A DNA stretch of 64,000 bases, taken from positions 15,587,320 through 15,651,319 of the forward strand of contig OY987230.1 in NCBI GenBank assembly GCA_963920705.1, given 5' to 3'. The notes beneath the pieces are model-generated. The model did not search any database, was not told where the DNA came from, and saw only the letters and a list, made by a program, of their open reading frames with translations. Below are positions 12,196 to 22,682 of this stretch, piece by piece; the stretch's first letter is position 1, and the number at the start of each line of letters is the position of its first letter. Position numbers and translations under genes: made by a program. Source of the DNA: Odiellus spinosus. Taxonomy: Eukaryota > Arthropoda > Arachnida > Opiliones > Phalangiidae.

Positions 12196-15100
12196 AAGAT
12201 AAAATTTGATAAATTTGCAAAATTTGTAAATTTTTCCTAAGATTCGACTAGAAATTCGACATTCGTAAATTTTAGAATCTTAGAAGTGTACGAAATTCGA
12301 AAGAGTGTCGGAACCCTCGAAGAAAACTTTATAGAATTTGACTAGGATTTTCAATATTATGAAAAAAATCGAGATATATCAGTTTTAGATCTTTAATAAA
12401 TATTGTGATAGTCCGTTTGAATTAATTTATTACATATATAATTTAATTAAAATTGATATATTTAAGAATCCATTTTAGTTTAATTTGATATGTAGGATTT
12501 TGCTTCTATTAAATTAATCGTGGAGGTATAGAGATATAGTGAAATTCAACTTGAGTATGCACTGCAGGGCGAACGGACGAAGCTAGGCTACCAGTTATCT
12601 CAGATGCGCATTATTTGGTTGTAAATTAATTGCGGGTTTTACCAATTGAATGTGGCTTTATGAGCTTAAAATCTAAAAAAATATATACTTTTTAATGAAT
12701 TTTTTTGCTTTTATTTCAAACTATAAGCTTCTGTCGAAGTTTTAAGTGGTTTGAACCTCTTACATGGAAAAGATGGTATATACAAATTTTGGATTCTAAC
12801 CACGCCGATGGTTATACTGACAAAAGCCGATACTGTTAAAGTACGTATATAAAGAATAAATTTGAATTTTCAATTCAAAAATATCTGAAATTTTAAATTC
12901 CCATTAGGCTTTACTTAAATGCAAAGAAAACGTTGAAAAGTCCATTCAGTACAGATTCATGAAGTTATGGCTTCGAAATGGATTACTCACAAGGTATTGT
13001 CTTAACCCATATTTGTTGTAATTTATGTCCGTAAAGCCGGATTCACACAGACCTATTTTCACGCGTTTGACGCTTGCCCGCTAATGACATTTCTATGAGC
13101 GCACGAGCGTGAAACGCGTGAAAATAGGTCTGTGTGCATCCGTCACTTGTACGCCAATAGTTTTAAAATTACCTTAAATTTGGAAATTGGTAAATTACGT
13201 GGTATTTTACCGTCTCACGGTAAATTTATGACTAAAAAACCAGTAATATCGTGAAAAATGCGGTTTTTTACGATATTCTTAACCATATTGACTTGGTTAC
13301 TTTGCTCTATCAGAACAGAGCATTGGGAATTTACATTTGCATGTCCATAATGACGCCAAACACGAATACCTATCGAAAAGTAGATTAATTGAGGATTTGA
13401 AGCGTTTAACTTTGACATCTTTTAGCAATTTGTTTACTTTTAATTCGAAAAGTGTTAAATTAAAAAGTACGATAATCTTCCAGAGTAAACCGTAAATTAC
13501 CATTATCCTGATAATTATCGATTTAGAACTCTATGCGCCATTGATTTGTATTTTTTCTCGAGTTACCATAATCCTCTAGCTTTAAATTAGCGAATTCGGA
13601 AAACACTAACCCTTCCCCTGTTTCTTTGTTCTTATTTCGTAGTGACGTTGAAACATGGCGAAGACATCGTAAACTTCTGGCGCCAACAATGTATCCAAAA
13701 ATTATTGAATCTTATCAAGATATTTTCCAAGAGCAATCATTGGTTTTAACTAAGAAATTGGGGAAATCCGCCGGGGAACCGGTTAATTTTCTATCACTAG
13801 TTAGTTACTGCACGTTGGACATTATATGCGGTAAGACGGGATTTTTTCGTTAATTGTTAGCAAAGATAAGTTTAGATAATTTGTATTTATTTTTTCCATT
13901 TAAATTTCTCAGAAACGGCTATGGGGATAAAACTTCACGTACAAGAACAAGAAAATTCGGTTTACTTTCAAAGTTTGCACAAGTAATGCTTAAGTCAGAT
14001 TCATAAAAATATTGTTTTTCATTTTAAACCTTCTTTTTTGATTTGCAAGGTTATGCCAGTTGTGCATAGAGAGAACGGTCAGAGCTTGGTTATGGTTAGA
14101 CGGAATGTTTCTCCTATCACCTCAAGGTCGCAAATGGCGTGAAGCCTTAAGTCATACAAGGAGTTTTACTAAAAAGGTATGCTTAAAGAATACTAAGTCT
14201 ACGAAACTGACTATATTAAATGCTTCGAAAACAATTCGATGCCTTAAAAATTGTTTTTAAGACCCATTTAAGACCTTACTCGTTGGTATTCAAAATAAAT
14301 ACTCAGTTGAGCAATTGGTGGACACCTTTAATGTTTTATTATAAATTAGAATTATGAAAACACAAATTTAATTTATAATTACAAGCTGTATTTTAGTTTC
14401 TTCTTATCTTGGCTTCGTCTTGCAAAGCTAAAGATGTGCTGGACTTTGTTCTGTTTCAGAGCAAAACTCGCATCAGCTTCCATAGTCCCCACCCATAATT
14501 CAGATTTGAGGGTTCTGAAATATTCTAAATAATTACAGAAGCCGATGAAACCCTCCTTTGAAGTCTATTACTCCCGGGTCTTGTCTACCCCTCTCTGTAT
14601 GGGTTAGTTTCGAAAAGCGCGATTCGTACGCCTCCCAGCGGTAGATATTTTCGGAGCGGGAGTTCGTCGAGCGAATATCTCTAGCAGCCTTGGAGTTCGT
14701 CAAAAAAACTTCGTCGTTTTGTGGAGAGACAGATAACTATAACTGTATTTTAAAGTGGTTTAAAGTTGATGGTCGTTTAAAATTGTCCCTAATTCATTGT
14801 TGACTTTGGTCCAAGCCCTAAGTATTAATTCGGACGAATTAGAGATATAGGGACAAATGTTTAAAATCACGATTGAATACTAAGGTCATTAAAGCGTATG
14901 ATATTTGTATGATGTCTGACAAAAAAAAATAAGGCTATAGATAAATTTTAAGGTGATATTTAAAAAAAAAAAAAAAAAGGTCTAAGGGAAAAAATAAGTT
15001 TCTTTCAGTGGTAAAAAATACTATACACATTCATTTTAAATTAATGCAATCATAAAAATTACGGCAGATTATAGACGAACGCAAGAAAAAAGTGGTTCAC

Positions 15101-17837
15101 CGACGAATTTCAATTAATTCAAACAATAACGTGGACCAAGATGACGTACTTCAGACGAAACGAAGTTTACCATTTTTGGATTTAGCTTTAGAGTTGCATT
15201 TAGACCACAAATCTTTTACGTTGCAAAATGTCCAAGATGAAGTTGAAGTTTTTTTGTTAGGGGTAAGTTTAAGCTAGAATATTTTTTAGTAATAAACCAG
15301 TTTTTTATTTGCTTTTAATTTTGTTTATTTTATTTTTTTTTTTTTTATCGTATAGGGACACGATACAACAGCGGTTAGTTTGAGCTGGGCGCTTTACCTC
15401 TTGGGTCTTCACGAGGACATTCAGCTTAAAGTTTTCCAAGAACTTGAAGATGTGTTTGGTTGCGATTTGGAGGAACCAGCTACGGTTGAGAAAGCTAAGC
15501 AACTCAAATACATGGAATGTGTTATTAAAGTAAGTGATAAATTTATTTTTTTAGGCGCAACCACTTCTGTTAAAGACTCGATTGTCTGTTACAAGATCAT
15601 TAAAATATCCTTCCACGTTGAGATTTGCATAGATAAAATACATAGGTCCTTGAATCGCTTAGTCTCTAATTACTATTTGAAATCATTTACTGATAATAGT
15701 TATAATATTATAATTAAATTGGCTCACTAATAATTATTTACAAATGATACTTATTTCTAAACAGATTCATTAAAATATCTGTCTAATTCGTTACTATGTT
15801 TTAAGGTTATTTTATCAAATTCGATTTTACTCTAGAAATATTTGCCTTTGCAAGCTTTAAAGGGAGACTGAAGGAAATATCAAAAGCCCTATTTTTATGA
15901 TTAACTGGTGATGCAGTATCTTTGCTGCCTATGAAATACTTTTATTTTTCATAATTTCATTGAAATTAACGTTTCAAATTAGTAACTTATCCCACGACAA
16001 ATTTAAACTGTCCGACATCTTTGTTCATGTAACAAACGGGAGGCGAGCCAATCAGAAATTTTCTTTGGGAAATGTGGCGCCACCTTTTGAGGACTTGCCG
16101 CTTTTATATACTATTGGAATAAAAAGACGAGATTTGAATGGCTCGCCTCCCCTTATCTCCAGAGCGGGATTCAAAATGGTGGTCGACTTGCAAGTTCGAA
16201 ATTTAAAGGTACTTTTATTTAAATACTGCTTTTTCGAAGTTTATCTATTTTTTGGTACTAAATAATTTATTTTATGGTTTAAGAAATCTAAAAATTAAGT
16301 TATAGCGTATTACACACGATTTCCTTCACTCTCCCTTTAACTTAATTACCTATGTAACAAAATATAACCCCACCTCCCCTCTAAATACCTGAGGCGTATA
16401 AAGGGAATTATTTTGCCTTCGAGCGTTTAAATAACGAATTCAAAACAGCTCTTTCTTTGGTAATAGGAAACCTTGCGTCTCTACCCACCAATCCCTATTA
16501 TTGGTCGAAAGATTAGCGAGGACTTAACAATTGGTATATTAAATTGTAACCTTAATTTCTTAGTTATCTCCTTTAATATTTTTATTTTATTTTTTTACTA
16601 TTAACAAAAACGATTATAGGAGGTAATAAGATTTTGAAGGGTACTACGTGCTGCGTTTTAATCAGCGAAGTACATCGGGATCCCCTTGTTTATCCGGAAC
16701 CGGAAGTTTTCAACCCTGAACGGTTCTCTCAAAACGGAAATTCGGCTCCTTTGGATCCTTTCGCCTTTTTAGCCTTTTCAGCTGGTCCTAGAGGCTGTCC
16801 TGGTGCGATAACATTTAAACTCAATATCTATAGAAAAATATACTCGTGTTTAAGAGTAGATAGCAAAGACCTCTTTAATTTATACGAGGATTATCATAAG
16901 CCGCGTTCGTTTTTAATTGTTTTGAAAGGTAAAAATGGAAATTTTGGAGTCAATTGTAGAGATTATTTGTCAGAAAATGGAATTATTCGATTGAAAAGTT
17001 GATCTGGGCATTCAAAACGGTATGAAAACTCATTCAAACTTAGCTATTGTGTAATTCGTTCGCAATTACTACTTGTAAACAGGAGTATAATTTCTACAAT
17101 GGGTACATAAACTAATCAAATTTGGAACAATAACAACAAAAGATCAAAATATAAGATTTTGAAATCATCTCTCGTTGGTACTGTCAGAAGCGTATGAAAT
17201 AACTCGAATTCGTACTAGGCCTCGGAGTCTAATGAAAACGTCTCGCTACAGTCGTGTGAACGGGAAACTTTATCTACATTCATACAAGCGTATATTAATC
17301 GATTTTTAATCGATAATAAAAATCGATAAATATAAAGCCATATTTAAATAGTTCGATAATCGGTTTACGTATCACCTTCATAAACCGATTTACTTTAGTT
17401 ACATTTGTGGGTTCTTGAAGCCGAATCGATTTGAGACTGGTTACCGAAGCATTCAGTTACAGGAAATCGATTCAAAAATTTGGGATATGGGTATCTGAGA
17501 GAATATTTGCTCTAAGAATAAAAAAGTTCAACAATGAGGTTTTTCAGAATTTGATCGTTACTCATACGCTTCTGTTCTCAGCGATTTAGTGTTCATTAAT
17601 TACCTTGGTAACGTGACATAGTCGTTTAAAATATTATAATTATTCAATAACCATTATTTCTTTCTGGGGTTACTTGTAGGTTCAAAATTCGGAATGTTGC
17701 AGATGAAAACCATTTTGAGCAACATTTTAAGGCGATTTTCGGTCAAGTCACCTCAACCCAGGGATAAGATGATTTTGTCCATGGAAATGGTTCAAAGGCC
17801 GTTGAATGGAATTAATTTAATATTCAAATCTAGATAA
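11693..17837 (+). CDS. Cytochrome P450, CYP4-like (copy B), 11 exons, 519 aa
   Basis: Tandem paralogue of copy A with the same predicted chemistry. Exons: 11693-11891, 12728-12840, 12908-12993, 13643-13830, 13913-13982, 14050-14176, 15068-15262, 15356-15529, 16467-16533, 16620-16802, 17680-17837, all in phase. Motifs: IPGVEG near the N-terminus, WRRHRK in helix C, ETAMGI, GGHDTT in the I-helix (about residue 327), ETLR in the K-helix (about 385), NPERF, and FSAGPRGCPG with Cys at about 466. Every catalytic motif is intact, so the gene looks functional. Copy B has one more intron than copy A: the exon that is continuous at the K-helix in A is split in B between VIK and ETLR by a 937-bp phase-0 intron holding a TTAA-type MITE. 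Introns 1, 3, 6 and 10 also contain inverted-repeat elements. The first ATG of exon 1 is taken as the start. Confidence 0.92.
11961..12318. mobile_element. MITE with A39 tract, intron 1 of P450 copy B
   Basis: The left end GAGGGGTCCGACACTCT and the complement of the right end, GAGGGTTCCGACACTCT, are 17-bp inverted repeats with one mismatch. The 9-bp string AAGAAAACT precedes the left end and follows the right end after one G, as expected of a target duplication. The interior holds short ATTCGA-rich tandem repeats and a 39-base A tract (12154-12192). Confidence 0.7.
13036..13141. mobile_element. Foldback (hairpin) element, intron 3 of P450 copy B
   Basis: A compact palindrome of about 106 bp. 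The arm around CACAGACCTATTTTCACGCG at 13046-13065 is repeated in reverse complement at about 13111-13134. It resembles the small foldback elements common in insect introns. No clear target duplication was seen. Confidence 0.7.
14536..14735. mobile_element. Truncated hAT-like MITE, intron 6 of P450 copy B
   Basis: It begins with CAGAAGCCGATGAAAC and stays closely similar to the element at 7006-7306 for about 200 bp, then stops without the right terminal repeat. It sits in a different intron from the copy in gene A, so the two are independent insertions rather than one insertion duplicated with the gene. Confidence 0.8.
15861..16336. mobile_element. TTAA-flanked MITE (piggyBac-like), intron 8 of P450 copy B
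   Basis: TTAA (15857-15860), then the terminal repeat AGGGAGACTGAAGGAA; the right end is the complement of AGGGAGAGTGAAGGAA followed by TTAA (16337-16340). TTAA target duplications are diagnostic of the piggyBac superfamily. The 476-bp body has an internal inverted repeat (GGGAGGCGAGCCA near 16038 and its complement near 16138) and no transposase. Confidence 0.85.
17185..17574. mobile_element. Candidate MITE, intron 10 of P450 copy B
   Basis: Terminal inverted repeats of 13 bp, CAGAAGCGTATGA and its complement, bound 390 bp rich in ATCGAT-type palindromes. No target duplication was found at the flanks, so the boundaries are provisional. Confidence 0.5.
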
Positions 17838-18432
17838 GGTTTATTAACAATTGATCTTACTTAGTGAGAAATTGTTTTTTCTAGTTTACCCACCTTGACC
17901 GCTTTAGCTAAGAAATTTTGAACATTTTTATTCCAAAGCTTGTTACGTGATATACCCGAGGGTTAAGGGAAATTTGGTTATAACGCCGCTCACGTTCGTG
18001 TTTCCAAGCCCAATACGTGATAAAAGTGCTTGATTATTTATATGTTTATAATTTGAAGATATTGCCTTTCCATTGAAAAATAGGGCCATATTAAATTCAA
18101 GGGCTGTAGGCCTTGTATATTTATACGTGATTCGAATATTTATTGTATATCTCTACGGGGAAAATCAAATTTATTTTCAATTCGGACTTAACTCTTACCA
18201 GTCCTCATTCTAGAATGATTTTTGGTTTATGTTCTAATTGATGAAATACCGAAATGGCGACCCAAATAAATAGACCATATACGTCGTATGACCTTGTAAT
18301 AGGAACTAGGGAGTAAACCATCGGCATCCATGTACAAGGTGTCAACCTTCAAACATATGCAAGGTTGCTATAGTTGAGTAGTTGCACTTCACTTCGCGGC
18401 AGTTTTCGATGGTGATCCGGGGGAAAACCTGA

Positions 18433-18670
18433 TTAACGGAGAACGAACTATTTTTTTACCTATTCTTTATCGTTTAAATAAGCTCATTCACCAATAAAAA
18501 ACTTGCAAAAAGTATTAAACTATAGAAATAAATTTATAAATAGGCTTAGCTGGTTTCATGGAGATCCTGAATTTCTTCGCATTGAAGGGTCATCGACCAA
18601 TGAGTGAGTCTCCCTGCGACTTCCAATAAATTTTGATTGGTCGATGACCATTCAATGCGAAGAATATCGT
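18433..18670. mobile_element. Diverged fragment of the long-TIR element, with hairpin
   Basis: The stretch from about 18460 to 18580 follows the arm of the element at 32836-33961 (shared strings such as CTTTATCGTTTAAATA, TATTAAACTA and AGGCTTAGC in the same order). It runs into a hairpin whose arms, containing TTCTTCGCATTGAA and TCATCGACCAAT, are repeated inverted at 18637-18665. No TTAA-flanked ends are visible, so it is a degraded or different subfamily copy. Confidence 0.55.
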
Positions 18671-20553
18671 AATGCCAACTTAGACTAAACACTGAAGCAA
18701 TCGGGTTCTACCTCTTTAGTTCACCAAGTTCATATTCTATGATTCCTGTCTTATGTAGAGCTGGAGAACTTGGTTATTTGATATGAGCCCATTATTTTTA
18801 ATTATGGCCCCATATTTGGAATTGTTTTCTTTCCTAAAAACCTTTTGATGCTTGAGAAATTGACTCGAGTAGGTCATTTCTGTCCCACCATGGGATCGAT
18901 TTATTGATTCCAAGTAAAATAACTTGGACTAACCCTGCGTGATATTCCCCTCCCTTGAAATACAAATTATCAAAAATTTAAATTTTTTAGACCCTAAAAT
19001 AAGGTCATTTGGTAATATTAGGGCACCCAGTGACCCTCCCCTTAATGAGAAATTAACTTATAGAGGCTAATCTCATTTGCAGAGTAAGTTTTCATTTATG
19101 TTAGAGATTGAATATAGGCTTGTATTTCGAGCTTAGAGTTTTCTCTCTCGTTAGTTTAAAGTTACGTTAACCTCAGGCCTAGCTATATAATAGGTCATAT
19201 ATTTTTTACTTATACGACGCATGCGCAATGTGTTATCAAAAAATACCCCGTCTTCAATCAATGTAATCAAGACGAAGTGATAATAATAAATAGCCTGGTG
19301 TATTTTTATGTAAACTAATTATTTTATCATTAAAATCACTTGCGTAATTTAATTTTAAATTTCGTTTTTAATATATGTATTTTTTTAGATTAGCGTGGGA
19401 AATTCTGGGGTATCGTTCCAATTCCACGAAGTTCCGACCTTATAAGATTTCGGTCGTCAAAAATTTAAGTCTGGAGATTTGAAGCGCAGTTTGGAAATAA
19501 AATGTTGTAAGTAACGTTCGTAGATGTTTTTCGTGCTAAAGTAAAATTGGCGCAAAACTTGCCTTGATAAACTTAAATGCGAGGTGCTGATAACTCCACG
19601 TGGTCTGTGTACAACCTTGTACTAGCTTTGAAAGAACTAAAGTGATTTGATAACTAGTATGTTTCATTTCCAAAGGTAATAACTCATTTAAAGTGAGCCT
19701 GTCACCATTTTTTTAGAATGCCCATGGATTATATTTTTAGTTTTATCATATTATTAAAAGGCCATATTCAATATACCTCCGGGTAGATCCGTTCTTCAGA
19801 AACTTCAAAATGAAAAGGTCAAAAATACCGGTAACATTTTTCCGATACATGAATTAATTTATTTAATTAACGATAATTTTCATACAAAGAATATTACTTT
19901 CTGGATTAAGTACTTTTACCCAAAAAACTCGCGAGAATCAACTGTAGGATTAGGAAGATAGTGATGACGTAGTATTGCAGGGAATTTTTATTTTAAAAAT
20001 ATCAAAAAAGACGATTATAAAATATATATTTACTGTCGAAGTAATTTTTTTTTTTCTATGACATATTGAGGGGTTTTTTAACGCTCTTTACGAAAATGCT
20101 AAGTACTTTATTTAAATTCTAAGATCATGAAAATTCCGTGACAGCCTCACTTTAAAATTTGACATTTGAAATTTTCAATTCAATCCAATTTTGTGTTCTC
20201 AAAATCAGACTTGTCCTTTATCATCAAAATAACATATTGTTTTATTAATGAATAGAACAAACATGATCCTAGTTTCGGTCTGGAATGCGTTTAATTAGAT
20301 AAAACATAATTAGATCCTTGAACCCTATACGTAACCTAAATATTAAATTTTGTATAATTAAATTTAAAGAACTCTTTGAAGTCTACGGGGGCCATTTAAT
20401 TTGGTTACTTCACCACAATTAGTCAACTCAAATACAAAAACAATTTATCCTTTCTATTTTAATCATTATAAAATACTACATTCTACCACAAAAATGTTAA
20501 TAATTTTACAACTAACACTATCTTAATTTCGACGTATCGGCGCTACAAAAAAT

Positions 20554-20589
<36 letters not shown>

Positions 20590-22219
20590 GAAATCTGAGG
20601 AGGCTGTACTTGTTATCAATTATAGAGAAGTATTATAACCCAAAGATAAACTTAACTTTTGATATTTCCGAAAACAAATGCAATAACATTAGTTGTAGCT
20701 TAAACTAGTTGTCGCAGTTATTGTCTCAGGTAACGATAGTCGTGCTGAATTCAGTTGGTTAAGTATGATTAAACTATTTTTCTTTGTTTACGGCATGATT
20801 AATTAAAGGTTTGTTCTTAAAGAAGGTATTTTTAATACCTTGAATCTAGGGAGAACCTCCTTTAGAGTATGGGCTCTGAAAAACTAAGCATTCGTGAACA
20901 ATCGAGGCGGCGAGTGTGGTCTGATGGGAGGAAAATCAGGGGAATGAAAATTAAAATTTTTCCCCTCTTTGAGTTGATAATAAGGTATCATGGGCCTCTG
21001 GCCTGGTCTAATACCTGGGCTTACGTTGTTATACTTTTGATTTTCACCCAAGAGGGGAGCCGATGCTTCCTCAAAAATTATAAAATTTCGCTTTGACTTC
21101 TGTCTGCCCACGATTTTTCCCGCCCAAACGGTGTCTCACGGACGTGGGCGCAGGCGAATGGCTGAGATTGATACTCTTAAGGACGGTTTTTATATACTCT
21201 TGCTTGAATTTTATAAGAGCGTCAAAAATTAAAACTAATCCATGATCTTTTTGAAATAGTACAGATTGAAAATTAAACAAATCGGCGTGGATCTTGTTTC
21301 TTCATTGGGACGTCATTAAAAAGCGAGTGAGTGACTTCAACCAAGGTTATTAAAAATCATAATTTTGACACTGAAAGGGGGCTAAGAGACGGTGACGTCA
21401 ACTTACGACACTAAAAACCTCCTTGGTATATTAGTTCCTGTGAAAATTCCGTATATACGCTCAACACAAAATGGGAATTTCTGAATTTCCATTAAGCGCC
21501 AATTTCATAATTCGTATACAAACAAATACGAAGATATTCAAATTAGCAGCCATTTGGGAATCAGAATTTCCTGCTTATCGAATATATATAATTTCAGTGA
21601 CGTAGGTTTACGATATCGTCTTTTAGTTCCTTGTGATTTGAAATTTGTGAATGTAATAATTAATTAAAAGCTATGCAAACAGAAACTAGTCGTAAACAAG
21701 AAATTGAGAGATGCAATGCTGGAAATACTACAAAACTTTTCTGCTACCCTAGTTTTAATTATTTTGCAGAAAGGATTACTTTGCCGTTTAGGAGAAGGAT
21801 GCTGCTTGTCCTAAGTCCATCTATTTTTCTTCCAACGCGTTTATTTTCCCCTTTTCTTTTCGGTTCGAGAAGCGATACAAGCGGGTAAAGCTACACAGCG
21901 GCTTTCATGAGTAATTTCTTGTTTATTATAAGTTTCTGGTCTTAAACATTACCCCTATAATTTACCACTAATTATCTTTGACACGTTCTAATATAATTGA
22001 AGTAATTTAATACCCTGTCAGATAGCTCTAACTTTTAAGATAAATTATGAATATCAAAATATAAAATATACAATATTCTTGAGCGAGCAATGTTGGGAAG
22101 AAAAACTTTAGAATAATTTTTGTAGCAATTACTAGTTGAGAAAGCTTTCGACTCCGTTATAGCTATCTTATTTAAACAAAATTTGTCATACTTGTCCTTT
22201 AAATATTAAATTGAATCCG

Positions 22220-22325
22220 CCCCGTGGAAGTGAATTTTATGTCGTCCTTCAAACCTTATTATCTGCATCTTGTTCCGTTTTCCAGAAACTTTGCCAATGT
22301 CTTTAACTCTCTGACTTCCACGGGG
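22220..22325. mobile_element. Small inverted-repeat element upstream of CLCA gene 1
   Basis: CCCCGTGGAAGT near 22220 and its complement ending near 22325 are 12-bp inverted termini around about 105 bp. It lies about 360 bp before the CLCA start codon, so it may fall in the promoter or 5' UTR. Confidence 0.4.
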
Positions 22326-22682
22326 AAATTGATAGCAAACATCCTCCCACGCCTTCCCGCGGGGTTGTGACAAGATTGTCATTAAGTAGATTTCACTACA
22401 CTCTGTATATCAAGACGCGGTATCTTGCACCTCAAGATGAAATGAAATCCTTTCACACTCGCTATTATATATTGTACTATAACTGCGTGATTAGTCAACT
22501 GCGCAACGGGGAAGTTTTCTCGAGAATTTTTTGGCTCTCGTTCATTTCCGCCGTTGGGCTGTAAAAGATTGGAATGACATATGTATTAGAAAAAACATTC
22601 GAGGTCTTTCTTTTGGCATAAATTTTAGTTCCGATGAAGACATTTTGACTGCTGTTGGTTTAATCGTAACGTAGATGCGAAA

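Larger units (their letters stand above)
17838..22682. other. Intergenic, no gene recognised
   Basis: About 4.8 kb separating the P450 cluster from the CLCA cluster. Open frames of 65-75 codons occur (for example on both strands at 20870-21110) but lack motifs and splice partners. It contains a diverged fragment of the long-TIR element also found at 32836-33961, an A29 tract (20558-20586) and a small inverted-repeat element (22220-22325). Confidence 0.55.

Noticed and set aside
15960-16265. 101-codon frame in P450 copy B intron 8
   Set aside because: It lies wholly inside the TTAA-flanked MITE and has no transposase or other motif.
16803-17002. Read-through of P450 copy B exon 10 past the haem loop
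   Set aside because: The codons after CPG lose all similarity to P450, while the last exon at 17680 restores GSKFGMLQMK in the correct phase.
20869-21111. 75-codon frames on both strands
   Set aside because: No motif, no splice partner, and mutual antisense overlap; the stretch is GC-richer but otherwise featureless.
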